From: Gammaproteobacteria bacterium
GTDB taxonomy: Bacteria; Pseudomonadota; Gammaproteobacteria; Competibacterales; Competibacteraceae
NCBI GenBank assembly: GCA_024235095.1
Contig: JACKNC010000002.1
Location: 310,001-374,000 of the forward strand
Direction: 5' to 3'
Length of the DNA: 64,000 nt
Both the position numbers and the translations under genes were made by a program. Shown here piece after piece: positions 55,437-64,000 of this stretch; position 1 is the first letter of the stretch; each line of letters begins with the position of its first letter. The notes below the pieces were generated by a model. That model made no database searches, was not told the DNA's origin, and was given only the letters and a program-made list of their open reading frames with translations.

Positions 55437-57026
55437 TTACATTCCCCATACTTGAATAGAGTGGGAGCCATAGGATTCGCGGCGCTGAAATATTTTTTCT
55501 TCCCATGAGACGCCCGGTCTCCGATCGAAAATCAGGAGATGACCATCAGTCGTTCCCACCTGATCCAGGTAAGCAGCGGTCTGCTCCAAACCTTGTTGCA
55601 GGGTGGCGTCGAGCGATTTATTCAGCAGTTTCAGCTCAAGCACGACCCACTGCATCGGGCCGAGAAAACCCTGCTGCGCATCCAGCGGCCATTGCAGCAA
55701 CAGGTCGGTGCGCCGCCGCCCTAGCCCGTATTCCCGGTCAATCCGCCCGCCACCGTTGACGATCCGTTGCAAAAAGGCTTGCAGCAACAGTTGTGGCCCG
55801 GCTTCTTTGTATTGGAAACGCTCGACCCAATGTTCGGCATGTTCCCGGAAAAATTGCTGGAATGCGGTCAGCAATTTATGCATATCCAGCCGATGATCGG
55901 GTTGTAAATACCAGACGCTCTCCTGGACGGTCATCTCTTCGGTGCTGGCGGTCAGTTGCCGGGGGATCACTTCCCGATAAATCGGGTTGGCGATGCGCAA
56001 GGGTTTGTCCAGGGCGACCAAGCCCAGGTCCCGGACATAGTCAATATCATCCAGCGGCAGGTCTAGCGCGCTGTCCTGGCCGGTCAGCAGCGGTTCGATC
56101 ACGCGCTGCACCCGTTCCTCACGCAGTTTGTCGGCCAATTGATCCAGGTGAGTTTCACGACGCAAGATCAAGTTCTCCTTCGCTTGAACGATCTGCTCCA
56201 CCGTGATCGGCTGTGTTCGATCTCGCCCGGCTTTCATCTTGAAACAGGCTTCGTAGCCCAGGGCATTGACCAACCACGGTTGCCCCTGCGTCAAGTCCCA
56301 TACTTGCGCCAACACGCCCTCTGCAAATTTCTGGCTCGTGGCTTCAGTATGTTGCTGATAGAGCAGGGTGACCTCAGCGGCGCTAAAACTGCCTAAGCGC
56401 AAAGATTCCGCCTTGATGTTGAAGGCCGACCCTCCAGTGATAATCGCCTGGCCTCCCGTGTGGATGCGGTAATCGCGCACATCGCGTACCCCGCATAGGA
56501 CAACAGTCTGTGGGAAAGCATGGGGTCGTTGAACGTAGCCAGCGCGAATTTGCCGCAGCAGGGAAATCAGGGTATCGCCTACCAGGGCATCGACTTCGTC
56601 CAGTAATAACACAATTGGCTTGTCGTTCTGCTGCGCCCAATTTGATAGCAGTACGTTTAACGCACTGCCGCCTTGTTCCGCCCATGCCGTTGGCGCCCAG
56701 GCTCGGAGTCGGTCATCCTGCAAGTAGAGAGCAGCAGCAGCGGTGATTTGCGTCACAATCGTATGCATTGCCGCGTCGACGTTGCCGCGATACGCTTGCG
56801 CCGCTTCGATATTGGCGTACAGACAGCAATAACGTCCCTCGCGATTCAGGCGTTCCATCAGCGCCAGCAGCACCGAGGTTTTACCAGTTTGGCGGGGCGC
56901 ATGAAGGACAAAATATTTTTGCTGCTCAATCAGCATCAACACATCGTCAAGATCAATGCGGGAGAGCGGCGGCAAGGTGTAATGCCGAATGGCATCGACT
57001 GGACCAGCCGTATTGAAAAAGCGCAT
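55437..57026 (-). CDS. AAA ATPase with C-terminal nuclease-like domain
   Basis: The protein has 529 residues from ATG 57026 (MRFFNTAGPVDAIRHY), where GGAAAATCC lies upstream. A longer frame from 57068 adds 14 residues. Walker A is LHAPRQTGKTSVLLAL and Walker B is PIVLLLDEVDALVG. A winged helix follows near 290-320. The last 110 residues hold GLGRRRTDLLLQW and QWVVLELKLLNKS, a D...ExK pattern of PD-(D/E)XK nucleases. Such ATPase plus nuclease-like proteins are common, often in accessory DNA, with no proven role. The gene stands alone. Confidence 0.7.
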   Translation of the reverse strand: MRFFNTAGPVDAIRHYTLPPLSRIDLDDVLMLIEQQKYFVLHAPRQTGKTSVLLALMERLNREGRYCCLYANIEAAQAYRGNVDAAMHTIVTQITAAAALYLQDDRLRAWAPTAWAEQGGSALNVLLSNWAQQNDKPIVLLLDEVDALVGDTLISLLRQIRAGYVQRPHAFPQTVVLCGVRDVRDYRIHTGGQAIITGGSAFNIKAESLRLGSFSAAEVTLLYQQHTEATSQKFAEGVLAQVWDLTQGQPWLVNALGYEACFKMKAGRDRTQPITVEQIVQAKENLILRRETHLDQLADKLREERVQRVIEPLLTGQDSALDLPLDDIDYVRDLGLVALDKPLRIANPIYREVIPRQLTASTEEMTVQESVWYLQPDHRLDMHKLLTAFQQFFREHAEHWVERFQYKEAGPQLLLQAFLQRIVNGGGRIDREYGLGRRRTDLLLQWPLDAQQGFLGPMQWVVLELKLLNKSLDATLQQGLEQTAAYLDQVGTTDGHLLIFDRRPGVSWEEKIFQRRESYGSHSIQVWGM

Positions 57027-57068
57027 GGCGGATTTTCCGTACAATGAATGAAGAAAGCGCAGGTCCAC

Positions 57069-57383
57069 GAGTCATGGTGGTTCAGTCTTCGGCCAAATCC
57101 AAACGGTGCTCGATATGTTCGGCAAGACGATCAATGTTATAATTTTAATCCTACTTGCGCATTATCCGCTCACTCCCTAGTTTTATAATCATCGGAAGCT
57201 GCTGATTTGAACACTTCGGAATCGGACAACGCTTCTTCTTAGCAATCTATCCCCACGGGCGAGACTAAGCAACCGTAAAAAAGTAAGGTTCTTCGAGGGT
57301 TCTTGTGGAATTAATGCAGCAAAGCTGCAGGTCAGGCCTTCGCGCTGTGGATAATCTATCCACAACAAGTAATATAGAGAATT
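57069..57383. other. Intergenic region with DnaA-box-like sites
   Basis: No gene is supported. A small hairpin TGCAGC-AAA-GCTGCA lies at 57315-57329, and paired DnaA-like boxes lie at 57346-57364. Confidence 0.4.
57346..57364. promoter_or_regulatory. Inverted pair of DnaA-box-like sequences
   Basis: TGTGGATAA (57346-57354) is the perfect complement of the TTATCCACA consensus. CTATCCACA (57356-57364) matches eight of nine bases in the opposite orientation, one base away. It may bind DnaA, but nothing else suggests an origin. Confidence 0.4.
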
Positions 57384-57593
57384 ATGATTAAAAATCAAGA
57401 ATCAGTTTATTGCTCTGGTGCTGGGAGCGTGGTGATGGCGACGACTTGCCAGAATCTGGAGACCATGGGCCGGGAAAACCACCTGGAGGATACGATGACT
57501 GCCTTTACCGATTTGGAACAGATCTTTGCGCAAGCCTGTGAAACGTTGATCACTTTGCCCGAGACCCCAGAACTATCCTTACCATATGTGTGA
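57384..57593 (+). CDS. Small unknown ORF upstream of the GGDEF gene
   Basis: A 69-codon frame; a shorter start at 57495 (MTAFTDLEQIFAQACETL, with GGAGG 7 nt upstream) would give about 33 residues. No family is recognised. It precedes the response-regulator gene by about 40 nt on the same strand and could be a leader or a chance frame. Confidence 0.2.
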   Translation: MIKNQESVYCSGAGSVVMATTCQNLETMGRENHLEDTMTAFTDLEQIFAQACETLITLPETPELSLPYV

Positions 57594-57632
57594 CATTTAA
57601 TCTCACTCTCAGGCCGCCAAGGGACCCATCAC

Positions 57633-58884
57633 ATGAACGCCAATGCCTCTTCCCAACTCTCCAGGGTTCTGGTAGTTGACGACGACGACACGATTCGTTT
57701 TCTGGTGAGCTTGGCGCTCGAACAAGCTGGATTTCAAGTTGAGCAAGCCGTAAATGGTCGCCACGCCTTGATGGTCTTCGAAACTGTGGTTCCCGACCTG
57801 GTCATCATGGATGTGATGATGCCTGAACTGGATGGATTTGCCGCCTGCGCCGAACTGCGCCGGCGCCCAGACAACACGTTGCTGCCGATTTTGATGATGA
57901 CCGGTCTGGATGACCATGAATCGATCGATCAGGCGTTCAATGTCGGGGCTACTGACTTCATCACTAAACCGATCAGCTATCCATTGCTTGGACATCGGGT
58001 GCGATACTTGCTGCGCGCCAGCGCCGCGATGATGCGTCTGCGTGAAAGCGAGCGGCAGCTTGCGACTGCTCAACGCATGGCGCAACTGGGATACTGGCAA
58101 TGGAGTCATGGACAAGAATGTCTTCGCCTCTCGGCTGGCGTATGCGCAGTCCTGGGCTTTGACGCCGCGACGCCCGATATTCCATTATCCGTGCTGCTCA
58201 ACTTCGTTCACGAGGAAGACCGACCTCGGGTCTGGCAGTGGTTTACCGACGTTTGCGAACATGGAAACTCTCAAGAGATCAATTATCGGATTCTGGATGC
58301 ACGGGGCGTCATGCGTTATGTGCGGCAACAGGTCGAGACATTATTTGATGAAAAGCGCCGCACTCTCCAGTTGTACGGCACTTTGCAGGATATCACCAAA
58401 CTGCGACAGGCTGAAGAGCGTATCCGTGAACTGGCTTTCACCGACAGCCTGACTCAATTGCCCAATCGCGCCTTATTCAAGGATCGCCTCGGTGAAGCGA
58501 TCAAACTCGCTAAACGGCATGATCGCCTGCTCGCGCTGCTGTTTATGGATTTGGATAATTTTAAACGCATTAACGATACGCTTGGCCATCACATCGGCGA
58601 TCTTCTGCTCCGGACCATTGCTGAACGCTTGAGAGAGAGCTTGCGCACCAGCGACTCGATTGGTCGTAAAAGCATGGACAGTCTGGATGACGGCGTGGCG
58701 TGGCGGCAATGTAATATCGCACGACTTGGCGGCGACGAGTTCACCGTGCTGCTTGCCGAGATTCGCCGCTACGAAGACGCTGCAGTCGTTGCCGAGCGTA
58801 TCCAGAAACAACTGTCGCGACCGCTGATGCTCGACAGTCATGAAGTTTTCATCACGCCCAGCATTGGCATCGCTATTTTTCCTC
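57633..58884 (+). pseudogene. REC-PAS-GGDEF part of a split cyclic-di-GMP protein
   Basis: This is the N-terminal part of a protein with a receiver domain (RVLVVDDDDTIRFL; Asp60 in LVIMDVMMPELDG), a PAS domain (about 145-265) and a GGDEF domain (LARL-like ARLGGDEFTVLLAEI, about 365-380). The active-site residues are present, but the domain is cut after SIGIAIFP by the ISKra4-like element. Read-through adds about 25 foreign residues (PVNFPVMLYAF...) and stops at 58958. The missing part (RDGDDAEALLKNADMAMYSAK onward) continues at 60544. Diguanylate cyclase activity is doubtful because the last part of the domain is lost. Confidence 0.85.
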
Positions 58885-58906
58885 CTGTAAATTTTCCTGT
58901 GATGCT

Positions 58907-60118
58907 CTATGCGTTTGAAACTAACCGCAAGTTTGACGGATCATTCGCGGCTTCTTGAGGAAACCAGACAGAATCCCATTCATTATTGAGTTCGATCACC
59001 TTTAAAATGCCTAAACTTCGACTTCCTGCAGGACGCCAACTCATCCCTTTTTTCTTCTGACGACGTCCGATAACTTGATCACAGCCTTTCTCGATAGAAC
59101 CACTTCCGATGGGTTTGCCTGCAATCTGACGACTTCGATAATCGATAATTTCATGCTGATGTTTTTCAAGATAATTGATCAGTTCAAGATGCTTTTCTGC
59201 ATTTTTGGGTTGCACCTGCTCGACTAAGTAATTCAAAACCGTGACAACATCACCACGCCAGAGGTGATAGAACATAAACTTTAGATGCTGATTCTTCTCA
59301 TCCTTATTCAAGGCAATCATACTCATTAAATCACGAATTTTTTTACCAAGATGGTACCAATCCAGGATAATCAGCACGGTGATACCAAATACCGCCCAAA
59401 GATGCTCACGAATGATTTTTGCGCCATCTGTAATCGCGATAATCGGCAATGGCTTTTCTTCTTTCCCATAATCTTCAATCACCCGGCTTTTCAGAATATC
59501 AGCAACCGGAATGATCGCTTTCCCCTGTCGATCAATCGGTGCGGTCAGGTATTCAAGATCGCCGTCTTTATTTTCAAAGAGAATGACGTCACTCGATACG
59601 GCAGACGTCTTCTTCGGTGCGGATTTCTCTGGCACTTCTTCCTTTATAACTGATTGTTTTCTTATACGATTTTCTTTCTGACCACGGACTTGAATGGCAT
59701 CTTCGAAAATCAGAATTTCCCGACTTTCTGGGTCGTAAATATCAACATCAGGGTCAATGTTGATGACAGAACCACTCGTCTTCGATAAGGTTTCTTCCAC
59801 TTGCGCGACGCACGCTTGACTGAGCGCTTGCGCCTTTTCAACCACCACATGGTGGATTTTTTGGTCACTGAGTTGTCGGAACCCGGTGACCCTCTCTATT
59901 AAATCGGATACATCGATATAGCTTAAGCGATTGCTATAATAAGCGGAGAATTCTTTTAACCGATCACTCACATAATCTTCCTGAAATTGATCCGTCAAAT
60001 CAAAGTAGGTTCGATGAGGCAAACTAGGGTATTCTCGATCAATAAATCGCTGAAGTCTAAATTCAAAAGGTCCATGAAGCGTCTTAATCTTGATGGGTGT
60101 TGTCCCATTGCAAATCAA
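58907..60118 (-). CDS. ISKra4-family transposase, main ORF
   Basis: The 403-codon frame has ITDGAKIIREHLWAVF, ILDWYHLGKKIRDLM and the C-terminal GKPIGSGSIEKGCDQVIGRRQKKKGMSWRPAG, as in ISKra4-family proteins. Its first codon is TTG and overlaps the upstream frame (TTGA). A run of eight A residues on the coding strand (plus-strand T at 60122-60129) sits at the junction, so the real product is probably a -1 frameshift fusion with the 60115-60327 frame (about 470 residues). Confidence 0.8.
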   Translation of the reverse strand: MICNGTTPIKIKTLHGPFEFRLQRFIDREYPSLPHRTYFDLTDQFQEDYVSDRLKEFSAYYSNRLSYIDVSDLIERVTGFRQLSDQKIHHVVVEKAQALSQACVAQVEETLSKTSGSVINIDPDVDIYDPESREILIFEDAIQVRGQKENRIRKQSVIKEEVPEKSAPKKTSAVSSDVILFENKDGDLEYLTAPIDRQGKAIIPVADILKSRVIEDYGKEEKPLPIIAITDGAKIIREHLWAVFGITVLIILDWYHLGKKIRDLMSMIALNKDEKNQHLKFMFYHLWRGDVVTVLNYLVEQVQPKNAEKHLELINYLEKHQHEIIDYRSRQIAGKPIGSGSIEKGCDQVIGRRQKKKGMSWRPAGSRSLGILKVIELNNEWDSVWFPQEAANDPSNLRLVSNA

Positions 60119-60327
60119 GTCTTTTTTTTATCCTGAATAAAGATGTTTTGAGCCGCTTCTAACAAATCAGCCTGAAGATCCGGTAGTGCATTTTTCTTAA
60201 ATTCTTCAACTGCACCTTCAATACAATGCAAGCTTTGATTTCTCCAATCCAAAGAATATGTTCGTGTGGATCGATGATCAATAATACGACCTTCATCATC
60301 ACGAAGAATCAATTCAACGGTCGGCAT
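60115..60327 (-). CDS. ISKra4-family transposase N-terminal ORF
   Basis: Seventy codons from ATG at 60327 (TGGAGAAGCGCC before it) read MPTVELILRDDEGRIIDHRS and so on, ending in DKKKT. A longer frame to 60486 has no site and is probably noise. It ends within the A8 run and overlaps the main ORF by 4 nt, so it is the front half of the fused transposase. Confidence 0.65.
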   Translation of the reverse strand: MPTVELILRDDEGRIIDHRSTRTYSLDWRNQSLHCIEGAVEEFKKNALPDLQADLLEAAQNIFIQDKKKT

Positions 60328-60543
60328 GGCGCTTCTCCAGATCAAAGAGGAGGCGTGGTTTTTTACAGAATTTCTGGACGCATCCTCAGCCGCCGCCCGA
60401 TCGGCAGCCTTCCATGGATTTCGCCCTTTTTCAAAATCAATCAATGCCCTAATAGGCCGGCTCCAAAAGAGTTCTTGAAAAAGCAAAAAGTTAGATATCA
60501 GTATACCCTATGGTTTGTCTATCACAGGAAAATTTACAGGACC

Positions 60544-61451
60544 CTATTTTTCCCCGCGATGGTGATGACGCGGAAGCCTTGCTCAAGAACGCCGACATGG
60601 CTATGTATTCGGCCAAGCATCAGGGCAGAAACCTCTATTGCTTTTATGATGTTTCCCTGAATGAAACCGCCTTGCAGCGTTTAAGCATAGAAAACCAGTT
60701 GCGCAAGGCCATTGATCGGCATGAATTGTCCTTGCACTACCAACCGCAACTGGACTTGCCCAGCGGTCGTATCTGCGGTGTCGAGGCGTTGGTGCGCTGG
60801 CAAAATCCGGTGCTAGGTTTTGTTTCCCCTATCGATTTCATTCCACTGGCGGAGGAAACCGGTCTCATTATTCCCATCGGCGAATGGGTGTTGCGCACCG
60901 CCTGCCAGCAGGCCCGCATCTGGCAGGATGCTGGCTGTGGTTTATCACGCATGGGCGTCAACATTTCGGTCCTGCAATTTATGCAACCCGATTTTCCCAG
61001 TCTGGTAGCGCGAATTCTGCAAGAGACCGGTCTCAAGGCTGAAGCTCTGGAACTTGAGATTACCGAAAGTCTGTTGATGAGGGACCCTGATGGCGCTAAC
61101 CGCACTCTCCAGAAACTCAAGGCATTAGGCGTGCAACTGGCCATCGATGATTTTGGAACCGGCTATTCCAGCCTGAGTCGACTCAAGCAGCTTCCTCTGG
61201 ACCGACTTAAGATTGACCGGGTTTTTGTGCAGGAAGTCAACACTCGTCCCGATGACGCCGCTATCACTACTGCGGTCATTGCCATGGCGGAAAGCATGGG
61301 ATTACGCGTTATCGCAGAGGGTGTGGAAAACGAAGCGCAACTAGGCTTTTTGCGGGACAAACAATGTGATGAAATCCAGGGGTACTACTTGAGCCGGCCT
61401 CTGCCGGCTGATCAGCTCACCGCACTGTTGCATCAATATCAACGGATGTAG
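60544..61451 (+). pseudogene. EAL-domain part of the split cyclic-di-GMP protein
   Basis: This fragment continues the GGDEF gene with RDGDDAEALLKNADMAMYSAKHQGR and then a complete EAL domain. The motifs are GVEALVRWQNP, LELEITESLLM, VQLAIDDFGTGYSSL and VIAEGVENEAQL. The catalytic residues of the phosphodiesterase look intact. An alternative frame begins inside the IS at 60510. A promoter or start from the IS might let this half be made alone as an EAL protein. Its end is followed by the stem-loop before rluB. Confidence 0.8.
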
Positions 61452-61465
61452 CAAATCAGTACAGA

Positions 61466-61500
61466 CTCAACCCGCCCGCGTTCAGCGGGCGATCGTTGAG
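61466..61500. terminator. Stem-loop between convergent genes
   Basis: CGCCCGC and GCGGGCG (61473-61491) pair around GTTCA-like bases, extended by CTCAAC/GTTGAG. It lies between the EAL gene and rluB. No U-run. Confidence 0.5.
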
Positions 61501-61505
61501 TCACC

Positions 61506-62369
61506 CTATTTCGTGATATCAGGATTTTTCGGGGGTTTGCGCGGGGAGGAAGCGGGAGGACGGGCAAGCCAGGGCGTGCGTGGCATGGGAGCATCCTGGC
61601 GTGAATGACCCTGTGATCGCTCAGGCCGACGTTCCGGTGTCAGCCCAACGGCCCTCAGTAATTCATCGATTCCCGCCTCATCTAATTCGTCCCAGCGTCC
61701 CGGATGCAGGCCGCGCCGCAAGGACACTGGCCCATAACGCACCCGGATCAGCCGGCTGACTGCAACGCCCTGGGATTCCCATAACCGGCGTACTTCACGG
61801 TTACGGCCTTCGCTCAGGATAACGTGATACCAGTGATTCGCGCCCTGACCGCCGGCCTCGACGATCTCGTCAAACTGCGCTACTCCATCATCCAGCGGGA
61901 CGCCTTGCCGGAGTTGTTGCAGCATGGCCGGCGTGACCTCGCCCAGAATCCGCACCGCATACTCACGTTCGATTTGCGAAGAGGGATGCATCAACCGATT
62001 CGCCAGCTCACCGTCAGTGGTCAACAACAACAAGCCCTGGGTGTTGAGATCGAGCCTGCCAACTGCGATCCAGCGCCCGTCATGCAATTGAGGAAGCCGC
62101 TCAAACACGGTAGGCCGCTCGGCGTCATCACGGCGGCTGGCAACCTCGCCCACCGGCTTGTAATAGGCCAGCACCCGGCGCCGTTGACCAAAGGCGCGCA
62201 CCTGCACCGGTTGGCCATCGACGGCGATACGCTCGGCGCCGTTCACTTGAACGCCGAGTTGCGCCGGAGCGCCATTTACGGTGATGCGGCCCTGGCGAAT
62301 CCAGTCTTCGATCTGCCGTCGAGAGCCGAAGCCGACCCGGGCCAGAAATTTTTGCAGGCGTTCAGACAT
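61506..62369 (-). CDS. rluB: 23S rRNA pseudouridine(2605) synthase
   Basis: The 287-residue protein starts with an S4-like RNA-binding segment (SERLQKFLARVGFGSRRQIEDWIRQGRITVNG). The pseudouridine synthase domain carries GRLDLNTQGLLLLTTDGELANRLMHP, with the catalytic Asp in GRLD. The C-terminal tail is basic and Pro-rich. It modifies U2605 of 23S rRNA. It overlaps scpB by 8 nt (62362-62369). The scpA-scpB-rluB order is typical of gammaproteobacteria. Confidence 0.95.
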   Translation of the reverse strand: MSERLQKFLARVGFGSRRQIEDWIRQGRITVNGAPAQLGVQVNGAERIAVDGQPVQVRAFGQRRRVLAYYKPVGEVASRRDDAERPTVFERLPQLHDGRWIAVGRLDLNTQGLLLLTTDGELANRLMHPSSQIEREYAVRILGEVTPAMLQQLRQGVPLDDGVAQFDEIVEAGGQGANHWYHVILSEGRNREVRRLWESQGVAVSRLIRVRYGPVSLRRGLHPGRWDELDEAGIDELLRAVGLTPERRPERSQGHSRQDAPMPRTPWLARPPASSPRKPPKNPDITK

Positions 62370-62952
62370 CGGGAAATTCCGTTTGCGGTCGAGCCTGAGC
62401 AGTGCGTTGTTCGAGCGTGGCGCCGATAGCGTCCAAATCGCGCGGCGCAGCTAATGGGGGCAGTTCGCTCAGGCTTTTAAGGTTGAAATAGTCCAGGAAA
62501 GCGCGGGTTGTGGCGTACAAGGCCGGGCGGCCTGGGACTTCGCGATGACCGATCACCTTGATCCAGTCGCGCTCCTGCAAGGTTTTCATGATACTACTAC
62601 TGAGGCTGACGCCACGCACTTCTTCGATTTCGCCCCGCGTGATCGGTTGACGGTAGGCGATTAACGCCAGGGTTTCCAACAACGCCCGCGAATAGTGGGC
62701 GGCGCGTTCTTCCCACAGCCGCGAAACCCAGGGCGAATAGAGGCCAGGCACCTGCAAGCGAAAGCCGCTGGCGACTTCGATCAGCTCCATGCCCCGCTCG
62801 GTATAGTCGCGCATCAATTCCAGCAATGCCTTGCGCACAGCGTCGCGTTCGGGGCGCTCGCTTTCAGGAAAAACATCCAGCAATCGCTCCAGCGACAACG
62901 GTTCGCCAGCCGCCAGCAGCACGGCTTCCAGGATCATTTTGAGTTCCGGCAT
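62362..62952 (-). CDS. scpB: Segregation and condensation protein B
   Basis: This 196-residue protein has two winged-helix regions. Markers are ILEAVLLAAGEPLSLERLLDVFP and YSRALLETLALIAYRQPITRGEIEEVRGV, followed by RDWIKVIGHREVPGRPALYATT. It binds ScpA and SMC in the condensin complex that compacts the chromosome. It sits 9 nt after scpA and overlaps rluB. Confidence 0.96.
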   Translation of the reverse strand: MPELKMILEAVLLAAGEPLSLERLLDVFPESERPERDAVRKALLELMRDYTERGMELIEVASGFRLQVPGLYSPWVSRLWEERAAHYSRALLETLALIAYRQPITRGEIEEVRGVSLSSSIMKTLQERDWIKVIGHREVPGRPALYATTRAFLDYFNLKSLSELPPLAAPRDLDAIGATLEQRTAQARPQTEFPDV

Positions 62953-62961
62953 GGCGACGGT

Positions 62962-63750
62962 TCAGATGCGGCGGCGCAAATGAATAGATGCGAACGGCTC
63001 CACCTGGACCAACTCCAAAAGCGCTTCACGCAACAATTCCAGCACGGCCATGAAAGTGACGACCACGCCGCGCCGCCCTTCCTCCGGGTGAAACAGTGCG
63101 GTAAAGGGGGTAAATTGCAGGGCGTCGAGACGTTCCAGCACCTGGCTCATGCGCTCGCGCACCGACAGGGCTTCCTGCTGAATATGGTGGCGACCGAACA
63201 ATTCGGCGCGGGTCATCACCTCGCGTAAGGCATTCAGTAAATCGGCCAGGCTGACCGGAGGCGGTTCGCGCTGGAGTTGTCGTTCCGGCGGCGCGGCGCT
63301 GGCGGTGAATAGATCGCGCTCCAGGCGCGGTAAAGCGTCCATTGCCAAGGCGGCCTGCTGGAAGCGCTCATATTCCTGGAGACGACGGACCAACTCAGCA
63401 CGGGGGTCCAGTTCCTCGGCTTCGGCCTGCGCCGGACGCGGTAGCAACAAGCGTGATTTGATTTCGGCCAGCCAGGCGGCCATCAATAAATATTCCGCCG
63501 CCAGTTCCAGTCGCATGGTCTGCATCAGCGTTAGATACTCCATGTATTGCCGGGTGATCTCGGCAATGGGAATATCGAGAATATTGATGTTTTGACGGCG
63601 GATCAGATACAGCAGCAAATCCAAGGGGCCTTCAAACGCATCCAGGAATACTTCCAGGGCGTCGGGCGGAATGTAGAGGTCCTGCGGAATCTGGGTCCAA
63701 GACTGGCCGCCGACTTTGGCGACAGGCGAACTATCGGCGACGGCATTCAT
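62962..63750 (-). CDS. scpA: Segregation and condensation protein A
   Basis: This 262-residue kleisin has the family N-terminus EVFLDAFEGPLDLLLYLIRRQNINILDIPIAEITRQYMEYL and LAAEYLLMAAWLAEIKSRLLLPRP. The C-terminal part is a winged helix. It bridges the SMC heads with ScpB. The trpS stop is 15 nt upstream. The start could be this ATG (MNAVADSSP) or a later one; the N-terminal 20 residues are not conserved. Confidence 0.96.
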   Translation of the reverse strand: MNAVADSSPVAKVGGQSWTQIPQDLYIPPDALEVFLDAFEGPLDLLLYLIRRQNINILDIPIAEITRQYMEYLTLMQTMRLELAAEYLLMAAWLAEIKSRLLLPRPAQAEAEELDPRAELVRRLQEYERFQQAALAMDALPRLERDLFTASAAPPERQLQREPPPVSLADLLNALREVMTRAELFGRHHIQQEALSVRERMSQVLERLDALQFTPFTALFHPEEGRRGVVVTFMAVLELLREALLELVQVEPFASIHLRRRI

Positions 63751-63765
63751 TACTCGTTTGTTGGT

Positions 63766-64000
63766 TTACCCCTGACCCAATGGCCAAATCCCCACGGCTC
63801 GCCGCAGCTCTTGCAAAAACGGCGCGCTGTATTCCCGCGCCCGAGCTGCGCCGCGTTTGAGAATCTGCTCGATATAATCCGGCGTTTGCAAAAGTTCCAG
63901 ATAGCGCTGGCGCGGTTCGCTCAATCGCGCGTTCAAATACTCGAACAACAGTTGCTTCATTTCACCCCAGGCAATGCCTTGCGCATAGCGTTCACGCAAG
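63766..64000 (-). CDS. trpS: Tryptophanyl-tRNA synthetase, C-terminal end (partial)
   Basis: The frame enters from the right edge and ends at 63766. The visible 77 residues (RERYAQGIAWGEMKQLLFEYLNARLSEPR and REYSAPFLQELRRAVGI) resemble the end of class I TrpRS. A short variant start in the window is an artefact. Its place directly before scpA supports the call. Catalytic motifs lie outside the window. Confidence 0.8.
   Translation of the reverse strand, partial: LRERYAQGIAWGEMKQLLFEYLNARLSEPRQRYLELLQTPDYIEQILKRGAARAREYSAPFLQELRRAVGIWPLGQG

Larger units (their letters stand above)
58884..60543 (-). mobile_element. ISKra4-family element inserted in the GGDEF gene
   Basis: The terminal repeats CCTGTAAATTTTCCTGTGAT (58885-58904) and its complement (60521-60540) match over 20 bp. 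A direct repeat CTATTTTTCC occurs at 58874-58883 and 60544-60553, next to the element. Removing the element and one repeat copy restores an uninterrupted SIGIAIFPRDGDD frame. Two transposase frames lie inside. Confidence 0.85.

Overview
The window looks like chromosome from a GC-rich gammaproteobacterium. The evidence is the trpS-scpA-scpB-rluB order, a pilS/pilR pair, a YbhGFSR-type exporter, a tmRNA with tag ANDDSYALAA, and a fused FadN-type beta-oxidation enzyme. The mix of an H+-pyrophosphatase, secreted RCC1/VCBS-like repeat proteins, Uma2 proteins and many IS elements would suit a Competibacter-like lineage, but I cannot prove that by eye.

Layout. 1-5.0 kb: a divergent carboxyltransferase with an OadG-like partner, a B12/radical SAM protein, an Uma2-like protein and an AAA/DUF4143 ATPase whose start is wrapped in a long hairpin. 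5.3-11.3 kb: ssrA and smpB on the same strand, with a complete ybhGFSR-type ABC exporter operon between them. 11.4-19.8 kb: a decayed RCC1 gene, metY, hppA with a complex leader, moaC-rnd, a glycine-zipper lipoprotein and a catalase. 19.9-27.7 kb: a 1163-residue membrane protein of unknown function, a two-gene DUF1285 unit, a lytic transglycosylase, an AT-rich gap and a PduO-type cobalamin adenosyltransferase. 27.7-36.3 kb: pilSR, sucCD, a small unknown gene overlapping nadE, and suhB. 36.7-42.6 kb: a secreted low-complexity repeat protein, pspA, and a membrane protein of about 1554 residues.

42.6-48.75 kb is an insertion-sequence nest. An IS630-like element with an in-frame stop is followed by an IS1-family element whose two terminal repeats lie about 4.7 kb apart. 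Between them sits a block of two identical IS1111-type (IS110 family) elements in inverted orientation around an IS5-like transposase. The two IS1111 copies form 1473-bp inverted arms.

48.8-61.5 kb: a 14-repeat RCC1 protein with a structured leader, a VCBS-like gene remnant, a thiolase/FadN operon, an AAA ATPase with a nuclease-like tail, and a REC-PAS-GGDEF-EAL gene cut in two by an ISKra4-like element that probably uses -1 frameshifting. 61.5-64 kb: rluB, scpB, scpA and the end of trpS.

How genes work together. SucCD and the thiolase/FadN pair serve central and fatty-acid metabolism. SmpB and ssrA form the ribosome-rescue system. ScpA and ScpB are condensin partners. PilS/PilR would control type IV pili, and the broken GGDEF-EAL gene once linked a signal to cyclic-di-GMP. 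No tRNA, CRISPR array or phage region was seen.
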